Counted from the stretch's first letter, positions 1 through 8,583 are shown. The stretch: DNA of 56,275 bases from Pseudomonadota bacterium (GCA_023423275.1 JAFAFW010000063.1:1-56275); one strand, 5' to 3'. Translations and numbers: made by a program. The notes: generated by a model not told the origin, from the letters alone.

Positions 1-1
1 G

Positions 2-127
2 TGGCGGGCGCGGGCGCGCTGCAGCGTCGAAGGCGACCGCTCGCGCTCGGTGATGACCATGGCGGTCAAGGGCAACATGCTGACTATCCGCGATGGCGGC
101 ATCGCGCGTACACTGATGCGCTGCTGA
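2..127 (+). CDS. C-terminal fragment of an unidentified protein (truncated by window edge)
   Basis: An open frame enters from the left edge and stops at a TGA at 125-127, leaving about 41 C-terminal residues rich in Arg and ending in R-C. The next gene starts 25 bases downstream on the same strand, so the two may be co-transcribed. I do not recognise the family from this short tail, and no domain motif is visible. It could be a chance frame, but the close spacing to the thioesterase favours a real gene end. Confidence 0.4.
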   Translation, partial: WRARARCSVEGDRSRSVMTMAVKGNMLTIRDGGIARTLMRC

Positions 128-152
128 AGCGGTTCAATGCGCGCGGAGACCG

Positions 153-563
153 ATGCCTGATCTGACGTCCATTCATTCCGGGCTGACAGGGACTTCGACA
201 CTCACTGTCGCGCCGGAGCATACCGCCGCGCGCGTGGGCTCGGGCCGCATTGCCGTGCTGGCGACCCCGGTGATGATCAACGTCATCGAGGCTGCCGCGC
301 TGGCCGCGATGGAGCATCTGCTGCCGGAGGGGCATCAGAGCCTCGGTATTCATCTCGACGTCGGCCATTTCGCTGCGACGCCAGTGGGGCTGACTGTGTC
401 GGCGACCGCCGAGGTCACGGCTGTCGAGGGACGCACCATCACCTTCCGCGTGGAAGCCCGCGATACGTACGAGGTGATCGGCAATGGCACGCACCAGCGC
501 GTGGTGGTCAATGTCGCCCGCTTCGACCAACGGGTGCAGCGCAAGCTGAACGCCGGGCCGTAG
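153..563 (+). CDS. FlK-like thioesterase (hotdog fold)
   Basis: A 136-residue protein resembling the fluoroacetyl-CoA thioesterase (FlK) family, single hotdog-fold domains that hydrolyse acyl-CoA thioesters in the cytoplasm. The FlK catalytic triad (Thr42, Glu50, His76) appears to be matched by Thr38 in the A-T-P-V-M motif, Glu46 in the following helix (V-I-E-A-A) and His72 (V-G-H-F), with a constant offset of four residues. Length is normal for a stand-alone hotdog. The ATG is preceded by a purine-rich stretch (GCGGAG). Most members are not fluoroacetate-specific, so the true acyl-CoA substrate is unknown. It lies 25 bases after the truncated gene. Confidence 0.8.
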   Translation: MPDLTSIHSGLTGTSTLTVAPEHTAARVGSGRIAVLATPVMINVIEAAALAAMEHLLPEGHQSLGIHLDVGHFAATPVGLTVSATAEVTAVEGRTITFRVEARDTYEVIGNGTHQRVVVNVARFDQRVQRKLNAGP

Positions 564-682
564 AAATGGCATCTGCAACCTGGTTTTGATGGAAAATTCC
601 ATCCGCCCGCGCACTTCTCAAGGGGCGACCCATTCTCTACATGTCGAGAGTCCTCGGGGGCGTCTTACAGGAGTGATTGACC

Positions 683-1237
683 ATGTCGATGCTTAAAAAG
701 GGCTTGTCTGGTGAACCAGTCAAGCGGTTGCAGGCTAAGCTGGGGCTCCCCGCCGATGGTGAATTCGGCCCCAAGACCGATGCGGCTCTCAAGGACTGGC
801 AGAAGAAGAATAATCTGGCAGCAGATGGCATCGCCGGTCCCGATACCTTCATGTCGATGGGACTTTACGAACTGATCCTGCTGAAGCAGGGCACCAAGGG
901 ATCGACCGTGAAGGCGCTGCAGGAGAAACTGGGCATCGGCGCGGACGGCCAATACGGCGCGGGCACCGCGAAGGCTGTGACGGAATATCAGAAGAAGAAT
1001 GGCCTCAAAGCCGATGGCATCGCGGGGCCGTCAACTCTGGCACAGATGAAACTGTTCAAGGAAATTACGCCTGAAACCGTGAAGATGTCCCAGATATCCG
1101 CGGGGAGTGCTGCGTCGTCCGCGGCGACCGCTGCACCTGCCGCCGCGGCCGGCGGTCAACCCGCAGGCATGGCGACCGCCGAGGCATCTGCCGGAGGCGG
1201 GAGTATCTGGGATACCATCAAGGGTATCTTCAAATGA
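683..1237 (+). CDS. Double peptidoglycan-binding-domain protein
   Basis: A 184-residue protein with two tandem PG_binding_1 repeats (roughly residues 5-60 and 70-130). Each has the L-Q-x-K-L-G ... A-D-G-x-x-G-x-x-T pattern of the three-helix cell-wall-binding module. An Ala/Gly-rich tail follows, with a short W-containing C-terminus. There is no signal peptide, no catalytic domain and no membrane segment, so it may act as a cytoplasmic or non-classically exported binder. The ATG at 683 is chosen because CAGGAG sits at 669-674 with ideal spacing; a TTG at 677 is also in frame. It is convergent with the GNAT gene across a strong hairpin. Confidence 0.75.
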   Translation: MSMLKKGLSGEPVKRLQAKLGLPADGEFGPKTDAALKDWQKKNNLAADGIAGPDTFMSMGLYELILLKQGTKGSTVKALQEKLGIGADGQYGAGTAKAVTEYQKKNGLKADGIAGPSTLAQMKLFKEITPETVKMSQISAGSAASSAATAAPAAAAGGQPAGMATAEASAGGGSIWDTIKGIFK

Positions 1238-1246
1238 CATGATCCG

Positions 1247-1285
1247 CGCGAGGCCGCGCCGCCGTGAGGGCGGTGCTGCCTCGCG
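1247..1285. terminator. Bidirectional hairpin between convergent genes
   Basis: An outer stem CGCGAGGC (1247-1254) pairs with GCCTCGCG (1278-1285). An inner stem CCGCC (1259-1263) pairs with GGCGG (1269-1273). It sits between two convergent stop codons (1237 and 1288). No clear U-tract follows on either strand, so termination efficiency is uncertain. Confidence 0.5.
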
Positions 1286-1287
1286 GG

Positions 1288-1584
1288 CTAGCCTTGAAAG
1301 ACGTCATTCCACTCGGGATGCTTTTGCCATTGGGCTTTCACGAACGGGCAGAGCGCAAAGACTTTGTAATCCCCGCTGCGCGCATCCGCGACTAACCTCT
1401 CCACGAGCTTGAGACCGACGCCCTGCCCGCGAAAGGCATCCGGCACGCCGGTGTGGTCCGCAATGATCAGCTTCGGGCTGGTGCGGCTATAGGTGAGTTC
1501 GGCCTCGGCATCGATGCCGTCGAGCCGCGCGACGTAGCGCCCGCGTGTCTCATGGTCTTCGCGGGTGATGGTGATGTCTGCCAT
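1288..1584 (-). CDS. Small GNAT-like N-acetyltransferase (YidJ/NATD1 type)
   Basis: A 98-residue single-domain acetyltransferase-like protein. It carries the short-GNAT acetyl-CoA loop F-R-G-Q-G-V-G (residues 51-57), followed by L-V-E-R-L-V, then C-P-F-V and a terminal H-P-E-W pattern. These are typical of the yeast YjdJ/NATD1 family of unknown substrate. The ATG at 1584 is chosen because the similarity starts there (M-A-D-I), although the frame stays open further upstream. It lies 37 bases downstream of the GST on the same strand, so the two may form a small operon. Function beyond acetyl transfer is not assigned. Confidence 0.8.
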   Translation of the reverse strand: MADITITREDHETRGRYVARLDGIDAEAELTYSRTSPKLIIADHTGVPDAFRGQGVGLKLVERLVADARSGDYKVFALCPFVKAQWQKHPEWNDVFQG

Positions 1585-1621
1585 AGTTGCCTTTCCCCGA
1601 TTGCTCGTTAAGCAGCCTATA

Positions 1622-2257
1622 TCATTGGCCCGCGTCGCGCTGCTTTTGCAGTTCGGCATCCTTGGCGACGGCGCGTTGCAGGGCAGGGCGCTGCTCAAGT
1701 TGCGCGAGATAGTTCGAGAATTCCGGACGCTTGGGAAGCAGATTGAAGGCAATGCCCCATCGCAGACCAGATCCGATAACAACATCGGCGGCCGTGAATT
1801 GATCGCCCAGGAGATAGGGGGAGGCCGCCGCCGCAGCCTTGGCGAGGATCTCGACGACGGTGTCATAATCGCCATAACCCAGGGCGGATAAAGGCGGCGC
1901 ATCTTTGCGCGGAAATGCCTTATCCATGATGGCCGGCTCGACGCAACTCGGCCCGAAGAACAGCCACTTCAGATAGACGCCGCGCCGTGGGGCGCCGACA
2001 GGGATATTGAGACGTGCCTGGGGAAACTCGTCGGCGAGATAGGTGCAGATGGCAGCGGATTCGGAAATTGCCGTATCACCGTGTTTCAGTGTCGGGACTT
2101 TGCCCATCGGATTGAGGGCAAGAAACTCCGCCGTTTTTCCCTCGCCCTTCTGCAGGTTGAGGATATGCAAATCATATGGCTGGCCGACTTCCTCCAGCAT
2201 CCAGTGGACGACGGATGAGCGGGAGGGCGCAGCATGATACAGCGTCAACGTTGCCAT
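1622..2257 (-). CDS. Glutathione S-transferase family protein
   Basis: A 211-residue protein of usual GST length. The N-terminal thioredoxin-like half (1-80) contains a Ser-rich activation region (A-P-S-R-S-S), the cis-Pro motif K-V-P-T-L and the glutathione-binding E-S-A-A-I-C-T-Y-L segment. The C-terminal helical half contains the N-capping F-T-A-A-D motif. It presumably conjugates or binds glutathione with an unknown electrophile in the cytosol. It is followed by the small GNAT gene on the same strand and lies 99 bases from the end of the tauC-like gene. Confidence 0.88.
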   Translation of the reverse strand: MATLTLYHAAPSRSSVVHWMLEEVGQPYDLHILNLQKGEGKTAEFLALNPMGKVPTLKHGDTAISESAAICTYLADEFPQARLNIPVGAPRRGVYLKWLFFGPSCVEPAIMDKAFPRKDAPPLSALGYGDYDTVVEILAKAAAAASPYLLGDQFTAADVVIGSGLRWGIAFNLLPKRPEFSNYLAQLEQRPALQRAVAKDAELQKQRDAGQ

Positions 2258-2356
2258 GGGGGCTCCTGCGTAACGACTCTCGCGCTGTGTAACGCCCGAT
2301 TATGCCATTCCTATGCCGCTTGCCGGTGAGGCTGGGGCGCGGCGGCAGCAGGCAGA

Positions 2357-3208
2357 TCAGGCGCGCCCCTTCCATGGCACCAGCGCTCGCTCGAGCCATC
2401 GCATCACGAGTTCGAAGACATAGGCGACGAAACCGATTGCAAAGATGCCGAGGATCACGACATCGGTGCGCAGGAAATTCGAGGCGTTGTAGACCATCTT
2501 GCCGAGCCCGGCGTCGGCTGCGACCATCTCGGCGGCAACCAGCGTGGTCCAGCCGACACCCATGCCGATCCGAAGGCCGACCAGGATTTCAGGCATCGCG
2601 CCCGGCAGGATGACATGGCGGACGACCTGGGCGCGGCTGGCGCCCATCGACAGTGCGGCCTGGATCTGCTCCTGGCTGACCGAGCGCACACCGGCCCGTG
2701 CCGACAGCGCGACGGGAGCGAAAATGGCGAGGAACAGCAGGATGATCTTGGCCTGTTCGCCAATTCCGAACCAGATGATCATCAGCGGCAGATAAGCCAG
2801 CGGTGGTAGGGGCCGATAGAACTCAATCGGTGGATCGAAGATACCACGCGCGATCCGCGACACACCCATGGCTATACCGACGGGGATACCAATGGCCACC
2901 GCCAGCGCGAACGCGGAGAAGACCCGGTACATGCTCCACAGGAAGTGCATCCAGAGAGTGTGGTTGTCGAGATCGCCGGCGACCGCCTGCTGGAATGCCA
3001 GCCAGATATGCTCCGGCTTCGGCAGGAACATCGGTTTGACCCATTCCATGTGGGTTGTGAACCACCACAGGCCCACCATCACGATGATGCTGGCAATACT
3101 CAGGCCAAGGGTCGAGCCTTCACCCAGCACGCGGTAGCGGCTGATGCGCCGGCTACCGGCGGACGTCGTTTTAGCGGGTTCGCGTTCGATTTCGGTGACC
3201 TCGGTCAT
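2357..3208 (-). CDS. tauC: TauC-type ABC transporter permease
   Basis: A 283-residue inner-membrane permease of the sulfonate/nitrate/taurine (BPD_transp_1) family. A hydrophilic N-terminal tail of about 30 residues is followed by about six hydrophobic segments. The EAA loop that contacts the ATPase is visible near residues 187-205 (S-M-G-A-S-R-A-Q-V-V-R, then I-L-P-G-A). It would form the membrane pore for the importer with the ATPase encoded 30 bases upstream. No TauD-type dioxygenase gene lies nearby, so taurine itself is only one possible substrate; other sulfonates or small organic acids fit the family equally well. Confidence 0.85.
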   Translation of the reverse strand: MTEVTEIEREPAKTTSAGSRRISRYRVLGEGSTLGLSIASIIVMVGLWWFTTHMEWVKPMFLPKPEHIWLAFQQAVAGDLDNHTLWMHFLWSMYRVFSAFALAVAIGIPVGIAMGVSRIARGIFDPPIEFYRPLPPLAYLPLMIIWFGIGEQAKIILLFLAIFAPVALSARAGVRSVSQEQIQAALSMGASRAQVVRHVILPGAMPEILVGLRIGMGVGWTTLVAAEMVAADAGLGKMVYNASNFLRTDVVILGIFAIGFVAYVFELVMRWLERALVPWKGRA

Positions 3209-3238
3209 CGGTTCAACTCCTGCCTTCCGGACACAGGC

Positions 3239-4030
3239 TCATACGGTGGCGGATGATGACTCGCGGCGCTGGATCTCGCTTAGGACCTCCTCGCGCAGCC
3301 CGATGAAATCGGGGCTCGATTTTACCGCGCGTGCATCTCGGGTCTCGATATAGCGGTGACAGAAGCCGAGATCATAAACCTTCTCGATCTTGCCGGGGCG
3401 CGGCGTCATGACGATCAGCCGGGTGGCGAGAAAGATGGCTTCCTCGACCGAATGGGTGATGAAGAAGATCATTTTGCCGGTACGGTGCCAGACCTCCAGG
3501 ATCAGCTCCTGCACCTGCTCGCGGGTCAGGGCATCGAGCGCGCCGAGGGGTTCGTCCATCAGCAGCACTTCGGGATCGGAGGCCAGCGCACGGGCGATTC
3601 CGACGCGCTGCTGCATGCCGCCCGACAATTCGTAGATCATCTTGCTCTCGAACTCGGCGAGACCCACCAGTGCGAGCTTCTCACGAGCCACCACATAGCG
3701 CTCATCGCGCGACAGTCCGCGCATCTTGAGCCCGAAGGCGACATTGTCGATCACGCTGAGCCACGGCATCAGCGCGTGCCGCTGGAAGACGACGCCACGG
3801 TCCGCGCCCGGCCCTACGACCGGGGCGCCATCGAGCAGGATCTCACCGTCGGAAGGCTCAAGGAAACCGGCGATGACCGACAGCAAGGTCGTCTTGCCGC
3901 AACCCGAAGCGCCGATGGCGACGATGAACTCCCGGTCCTTGATGGCTAGATTGATATGCGACAGCGCCTCGACGGTGCCTGACGCGGTTGCATAACGCAC
4001 GGAGAGGTCACGCACCTCCAGTTTTGCCAC
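3239..4030 (-). CDS. tauB: TauB-type ABC transporter ATPase
   Basis: A 263-residue ATP-binding subunit that energises import. Visible motifs are Walker A G-A-S-G-C-G-K-T (about 40-47), the Q-loop F-Q-R-H, the signature L-S-G-G-M-Q-Q-R (about 135-142), Walker B V-L-L-M-D-E-P and the H-loop F-I-T-H-S-V-E-E-A. The R-H-A-L-M-P-W segment after the Q-loop is characteristic of the taurine/nitrate/sulfonate branch. The gene lies 70 bases after tauA, separated by a terminator hairpin that probably reduces its expression relative to the binding protein. Confidence 0.9.
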   Translation of the reverse strand: MAKLEVRDLSVRYATASGTVEALSHINLAIKDREFIVAIGASGCGKTTLLSVIAGFLEPSDGEILLDGAPVVGPGADRGVVFQRHALMPWLSVIDNVAFGLKMRGLSRDERYVVAREKLALVGLAEFESKMIYELSGGMQQRVGIARALASDPEVLLMDEPLGALDALTREQVQELILEVWHRTGKMIFFITHSVEEAIFLATRLIVMTPRPGKIEKVYDLGFCHRYIETRDARAVKSSPDFIGLREEVLSEIQRRESSSATV

Positions 4031-4061
4031 TTAGATGTCCTCGCTTTGACGGCTGATAAGA

Positions 4062-4090
4062 AGAAAGGGCCTGGAACCGGATCCAGGCCC
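4062..4090 (-). terminator. Intrinsic terminator between tauA and tauB
   Basis: A perfect 9-bp stem GGGCCTGGA (4067-4075) / TCCAGGCCC (4082-4090) with a 6-base loop. Read on the minus strand it is followed by a T-rich run (TTTCTT). It lies just downstream of the tauA stop and upstream of tauB. This arrangement usually permits partial read-through, so the periplasmic binding protein is made in excess of the ABC subunits. Confidence 0.75.
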
Positions 4091-4100
4091 TTGCTCTACG

Positions 4101-5105
4101 TCACTTCGCTGCCGCTGCAGCGAATTCGGGATTCACAAACTTCGTGACATCGCTCGGAACTGCGGTGATGCGGTTCTGTTCCTTGAGGAACGCCGCGGTA
4201 TCCAGCACGGCTTTGGCGACGCCGCTGTCCTTGCCGCCACCGAGCCAGGTTGCCGAGGCCTGTTCCGCGGCCGACGGGAAATTGTAGGCCTCCATGGCCG
4301 GCGGCACATCCTCAGGCTTGGCGCCGACGATCTTGGAGGTCGCTTTCACCATGTCCGAATCTGCCGTCCACTTTGCTTTGTCGGCCGTGTAGGCCGCATC
4401 CTGCTTGGCGAGCGCGGCGACAAATTTCGTGACGAAGTCCTTGTTCTTTTGCGCCCAGCTTCTGTCGACCATAATGGCGTCGAACGTCGGCTTGCCTTTC
4501 TTGGCAAGATCACCCGAGGAGATGATGACCTTTCCGGTCGCTTTCACTTTGGCCAAGGCCGGGTTCCAGATGAATGTCGCGTCGATGTCGCCGCGTTCCC
4601 AGGCTGCCACGACCTCCGGTGGCCGCATGTTGAGGATCTGGACTTCCTTCGGGTTGACGCCTGCGTCCTTCAAAGCGGCAAGAAGGTGGTAGTGCGTGGT
4701 CGAGACGAATGGCGTGGCGACTTTCTTGCCCTTGAGATCCTGCAGTGAATTTATGCCCGAGCCGTTGCGGGCGATTAGCTGCTCCGCATTCCCGATGTCA
4801 TCGAGAATCCAGATGATCTGCATATCCATGCCCTGGGCAATGGCAGCAGTCGCCGGGCTCGATCCGACCTCGCCGATTGGCACCTCGCCGGAGGCCATCG
4901 CCTTGATGACGTCACCGCCACCGGTGAACATCTTCCAGTTGATCTTGTAGCCGGTCGCCTTTTCCAGTTCGCCTGATGCCATAAGCGCGCGCATCGGCAC
5001 AATCATGTCCTGGTGAGCAAACGTCACTTCCTTGGTCTGAGCATGTGCATTTGCCATACCCATGCCGAGCGCGACGGAAAGCGCCAGCAGCCAAGTTTGT
5101 TTCAT
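4101..5105 (-). CDS. tauA: TauA-type periplasmic substrate-binding protein
   Basis: A 334-residue secreted binding protein. It has an N-terminal signal peptide of about 22 residues ending A-H-A, then a type II periplasmic binding fold. The family pattern is clear: I-G-E-V-G-S-S-P early, then V-A-T-P-F-V-S-T-T-H-Y-H-L-L, then A-A-W-E-R-G-D-I-D-A, matching TauA proteins closely. It captures substrate in the periplasm for the TauB/TauC pair. The ATG is preceded by AAGGAGGA on the minus strand. The gene is divergent from the CoA-transferase operon, which suggests shared control and possibly a shared substrate. The ligand is not readable from sequence. Confidence 0.88.
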   Translation of the reverse strand: MKQTWLLALSVALGMGMANAHAQTKEVTFAHQDMIVPMRALMASGELEKATGYKINWKMFTGGGDVIKAMASGEVPIGEVGSSPATAAIAQGMDMQIIWILDDIGNAEQLIARNGSGINSLQDLKGKKVATPFVSTTHYHLLAALKDAGVNPKEVQILNMRPPEVVAAWERGDIDATFIWNPALAKVKATGKVIISSGDLAKKGKPTFDAIMVDRSWAQKNKDFVTKFVAALAKQDAAYTADKAKWTADSDMVKATSKIVGAKPEDVPPAMEAYNFPSAAEQASATWLGGGKDSGVAKAVLDTAAFLKEQNRITAVPSDVTKFVNPEFAAAAAK

Positions 5106-5169
5106 GCCATTTTCCTCCTTGCGCCCGACGGCCGGTCGGGATTCGGTCGAGTAGCTTGGGAGGCACGAT

Positions 5170-5187
5170 GGTTCACTATATGAGACC
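5170..5187. promoter_or_regulatory. Candidate palindromic operator in a divergent promoter region
   Basis: The divergent intergenic stretch 5106-5354 contains a symmetric element GGT-N4-TATA-N4-ACC at 5170-5187, close to where the tauA promoter should lie. An AT-rich stretch near 5290-5335 (with TTGTAT and CATAAT) may hold the promoter of the rightward operon. The symmetry suggests a dimeric regulator site, but no regulator gene is adjacent and the assignment is inference. Confidence 0.3.
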
Positions 5188-5354
5188 GGCTGTCCCGATT
5201 GCTACAGCACCACGATCCTAGTGCAGTCTGCAATCTGGAAACAAGCTTTCCGAAGAAACACCGATATCTATTGGCGTGGTCCCGAGTCTATTTGTATGCA
5301 AGGAATTGCTTAGCCTGCATAATTATTAATCAGCAGAAGCCGAGGAAGGTGATA

Positions 5355-6578
5355 GTGCCAAGTGGAATACAGCCGCTGCTCAGAACTTTACGAGTTCTGG
5401 AGCTGGGCCATTATATTGCGGCGCCATTTTCAACCCGGGTGCTCGCCGACCTTGGTGCCGATGTTATCAAGGTCGAGTCACCCGGCGGTGATCCCGTCCG
5501 CGGCTGGGGGCTGCAAGCGTGCGGTCATTCGATCTGGTGGAGCGTTCACGGGCGCAACAAGCGGTGTGTCACGCTGGATCTGCGCAAGCCGGAGGCGATC
5601 GAAACGGTTCTCGATCTTGCGGCTCATTGTGACATCGTGGTCGAGAACTATCGCCCGGGGCAGCTTGAAAAGTGGGGGCTCGGTCCGGAGCAGCTCGGCG
5701 CGCGCCGGCCGGGCATCGTTCTCGTTCGAATATCAGGCTACGGGCAGACAGGGCCACATGCCCACAGAGCGGGCTTCGGTGTAATTGGCGAAGCCAAGGG
5801 TGGGCTCAGATATCTGGGAGGATATCCCCGTCACGTGAGTGATCTTCCGCCGCCACGCGCCGGCGTCAGCCTGGGCGATAGCGTGGCAGGTCTGTATGGT
5901 GCGATCGGCGCGCTGGCTGCCGTCATCGATCAACGCAGCTCCGGTTCCCGCCAAATCCGCATAATTGATGTGGCACTCGGCGAAGCGGTGCTGTCGCTGC
6001 TTGAGGGTTGTCTGCCTGAGTACAGCGTGCTCGGCAAAGTCCGCGAGCCGATGGGAACCGGCATCAGCTCCGCCGCGCCGACCAATACCTATCCGTGCAA
6101 GGACGGTACGTGGCTGCTGATCGCTGCGAATTCCGATCCTTTATTTGCGGGACTGTGCCGTGTCATGGGGCGCCCGGACCTGGCGGGTGAATTGCGCTTC
6201 AAGGATAACCTCAGCCGGGTTGAGCACGTTGTGGAGCTGGACCGGATCATCAGCGACTGGACGCTCGGACTGGACAGCGCGGAGCTGGTTGAACGGCTGG
6301 AAGCGGCCAATATTCCCGTAACCAAGATCTATACCGTCGCCGATATTGCGGAAGATCCCCACAACCTGGCCCGGCGGATGGTGACCGAGGTCGACGATCC
6401 GGCCCACGGTCGCTTGCTGCATCCCGGTGTTGTGCCGGTTGTTGACGGGCTCGACCGGGACGCGCAGATCCGATGGGCCGGCCCGCCGATCGGCCATCAC
6501 AATCGCGATGTTTACGAGGGGCTTCTCGGCTATTCGCGCGAGAAGCTCGCCGGCATGCGGGAACAGGGTATCGTCTAG
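5355..6578 (+). CDS. CaiB/BaiF family (class III) CoA-transferase
   Basis: A protein of about 407 residues that moves CoA between carboxylic acids via enzyme-bound anhydride/thioester intermediates. The class III signature is visible: L-E-L-G-H-Y-I-A-A-P-F, then L-G-A-D-V-I-K-V-E early, V-E-N-Y-R-P-G near residue 100, and the catalytic Asp in G-V-S-L-G-D-S at about residue 175. A GTG at 5355 is chosen because GAGGAAGG lies six bases before it; a GTG at 5349 is the alternative. The frame is open further upstream but without an SD. It is the first gene of a four-gene operon with a CoA ligase. Donor and acceptor are unknown. Confidence 0.85.
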   Translation: MPSGIQPLLRTLRVLELGHYIAAPFSTRVLADLGADVIKVESPGGDPVRGWGLQACGHSIWWSVHGRNKRCVTLDLRKPEAIETVLDLAAHCDIVVENYRPGQLEKWGLGPEQLGARRPGIVLVRISGYGQTGPHAHRAGFGVIGEAKGGLRYLGGYPRHVSDLPPPRAGVSLGDSVAGLYGAIGALAAVIDQRSSGSRQIRIIDVALGEAVLSLLEGCLPEYSVLGKVREPMGTGISSAAPTNTYPCKDGTWLLIAANSDPLFAGLCRVMGRPDLAGELRFKDNLSRVEHVVELDRIISDWTLGLDSAELVERLEAANIPVTKIYTVADIAEDPHNLARRMVTEVDDPAHGRLLHPGVVPVVDGLDRDAQIRWAGPPIGHHNRDVYEGLLGYSREKLAGMREQGIV

Positions 6579-6624
6579 AGGCTCATCGCCGCGATCAGGC
6601 GGTGTGCGCCATTCAGGAGGGCAG

Positions 6625-6927
6625 ATGTACGTCGTCGTCGTATTTTTTGCATCGAAGCCGCAGCATACGGCAGCGCTCCGCTCCGCCTTGCTGACCCAGG
6701 CCCACAACAGCCTGGAAAACGAGGCCGGCTGCCGCCAGTTCGACGTCTCTCAGGATCCCCTCGATCCGAACGCATTTTTTCTCTACGAGCTTTACGACGA
6801 CGAGGCGGCGTTCAAGACCCATTGCGAGATGCCGTATTTCAAATCATTCAGCGAGGATGTCGCGCCGCTCACCGAATCCAAGCGTGTGCTGACGTACGAG
6901 TTGCTCTCCGGACATGGCCAGGCTTGA
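6625..6927 (+). CDS. Antibiotic biosynthesis monooxygenase (ABM) domain protein
   Basis: A 100-residue dimeric ferredoxin-like alpha/beta-barrel protein of the ABM/YgiN family. The pattern is typical: a V-V-V-V-F-F-A strand, E-x-G-C-R-Q-F-D-V, then F-L-Y-E-L-Y-D-D-E-A-A-F-K-T-H and a central F. Members act as cofactor-independent oxygenases on quinols or aromatics, or as small-ligand binders. AGGAGG at 6616-6621 places the start at 6625. It lies 46 bases after the CoA-transferase and 18 bases before the CoA ligase, so it is almost certainly in the same operon. Whether it is catalytic here is unknown. Confidence 0.82.
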   Translation: MYVVVVFFASKPQHTAALRSALLTQAHNSLENEAGCRQFDVSQDPLDPNAFFLYELYDDEAAFKTHCEMPYFKSFSEDVAPLTESKRVLTYELLSGHGQA

Positions 6928-6945
6928 GCATAGAGGCACCGGATC

Positions 6946-8583
6946 ATGCAGTTGGCCGGGGTGACCTACGAAGATCTGACAGCGGCCTTCCGTTGGGACA
7001 TCCCCAAGCAGTTCAATATTGCCGACGCGATCTGTTCGCGTCATGCGATGCACACGCCCGATCATCCGGCGCTGATTTTCGAGCAGGCCGATGGCCGGGT
7101 TCGGCAGTGGACTTTTTCCCAGGTCGAGGTCGCGGCATGTCGGTTTGCCAACGTGCTCTCGCATTCAGGCGTAGGGCGCGGCACCGTCGTCGGTATTCAC
7201 CTGCCGCAATGCCCTGAAAGCCTCATCGCTCACGTCTCCGTGCAGAAGCTGGGGGCGATCGCGCTGCCGCTTTTCAACTTGTTCGGCCCGGACGCCTTGG
7301 ATTTCCGGCTCCGTGATAGTGGTGCTCGCGTGCTGATCACCACGCTGCAGGCCCGCGAGCGGCTGGAAGATGTCACGAAGGCCGTCGGGACGCTGGCGCA
7401 TGTCGTGACTGTCGGGACTGAATCAGGGGCACATCCCTCGGCCGACGATGATTTCTGGGCGCTGTGCGCGCGCGCTGCGCCGGATTGTACCGCGGCTGAT
7501 ACGGATGCGGACGACCTGGCGCTGCTGATGTACACGTCGGGCACGACCGGAAACCCAAAAGGTGTCCTGCACGCGGGGCGCGTGCTCCTCGGTCATCTGC
7601 CAGGGGTGATGCTGCCGCAGGATATGTTTCCCCAGCCGGGCGACAGGTTCTGGACGCCGGCTGACTGGGCGTGGGCCGGAGGATTGCTCGACGTTCTGAT
7701 GCCGTCTCTCTATTTCGGGGTTTCGGTGGTCGGTTCCGCGCGTGGCAAGTTCGATCCGGAGTGGGCGTTTGCGTTTATGGCCCGCCATGGAATCCGTAAC
7801 GTCTTCATGCCACCAACGGCGTTGCGATTGATGCGGCAGGTGCCTGATCCGCAGCGCCATGGCTATGCGGTGCGCTCGATCGGAAGCGGCGGCGAGAAGC
7901 TGGGCGCCGACATGATCGCGTGGGGCCAGGAAACGTTCGGACTGACGATGAACGAGTTTTTCGGCCAGACCGAAGTCAATCTGGTCGTTGGCAATTGCGC
8001 GACGCTGTTTCCTGCCAGGCCGGGGTCGATGGGGCGAGCCATTCCCGGCCACGACGTCGAGATCGTCGATGATGCGGGCAACGTGCTGCCGGCCGGATCG
8101 CCCGGCAGCGTTGCTGTCCGGCGGCCGGACCCCGTGATGTTTCTCGAATACTGGAACAACCCCGAGGCCACGCGTGCGAAGTTTCGCGGCGGCTGGTGTC
8201 TACTCGGTGACGTCGCAGTGAAGGATGACGACGGCTACTTCTGGTTCCAGGGCCGGGATGACGACATCATCAATGCGGCTGGCTATCGTGTCGGTCCCGG
8301 CGAGGTGGAAGACTGCCTGCAAAGGCATCCCGCCGTCGCTCTGGCCGGTGTGATCGGGGCGCCTGATGAGACGCGTGGTGAGATCGTGGTTGCATTCGTC
8401 GTGCCGGTGGAAGGAGTGCAACCGAGTGACGATCTCATCAAGGATATCCAGGCCTTCGTGCGAGAGCGCCTGGCACCGCATGAGTATCCGCGTCGCGTGC
8501 GCTTCATTTCGGAACTGCCCATGACGATCACCGGCAAGATCCGCCGCGTGGATTTGCGGCGGTTGGACGCCAGCAATTCATGA
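6946..8583 (+). CDS. AMP-forming acyl-CoA synthetase
   Basis: A 545-residue ANL-superfamily ligase that activates a carboxylic acid to an acyl-AMP and then an acyl-CoA. The nucleotide loop Y-T-S-G-T-T-G-N-P-K-G lies near residue 196. Also visible are the F-G-Q-T-E motif, G-D-V-A-V-K-D-D-D-G-Y followed by the hinge G-R-D-D-D-I-I-N, and the catalytic C-terminal Lys in I-T-G-K-I near residue 528. The architecture resembles acetyl/medium-chain acyl-CoA synthetases rather than MatB. It overlaps the glycosyltransferase by four bases (ATGA), indicating translational coupling. The substrate may be what the divergent TauABC-like importer brings in. Confidence 0.88.
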   Translation: MQLAGVTYEDLTAAFRWDIPKQFNIADAICSRHAMHTPDHPALIFEQADGRVRQWTFSQVEVAACRFANVLSHSGVGRGTVVGIHLPQCPESLIAHVSVQKLGAIALPLFNLFGPDALDFRLRDSGARVLITTLQARERLEDVTKAVGTLAHVVTVGTESGAHPSADDDFWALCARAAPDCTAADTDADDLALLMYTSGTTGNPKGVLHAGRVLLGHLPGVMLPQDMFPQPGDRFWTPADWAWAGGLLDVLMPSLYFGVSVVGSARGKFDPEWAFAFMARHGIRNVFMPPTALRLMRQVPDPQRHGYAVRSIGSGGEKLGADMIAWGQETFGLTMNEFFGQTEVNLVVGNCATLFPARPGSMGRAIPGHDVEIVDDAGNVLPAGSPGSVAVRRPDPVMFLEYWNNPEATRAKFRGGWCLLGDVAVKDDDGYFWFQGRDDDIINAAGYRVGPGEVEDCLQRHPAVALAGVIGAPDETRGEIVVAFVVPVEGVQPSDDLIKDIQAFVRERLAPHEYPRRVRFISELPMTITGKIRRVDLRRLDASNS

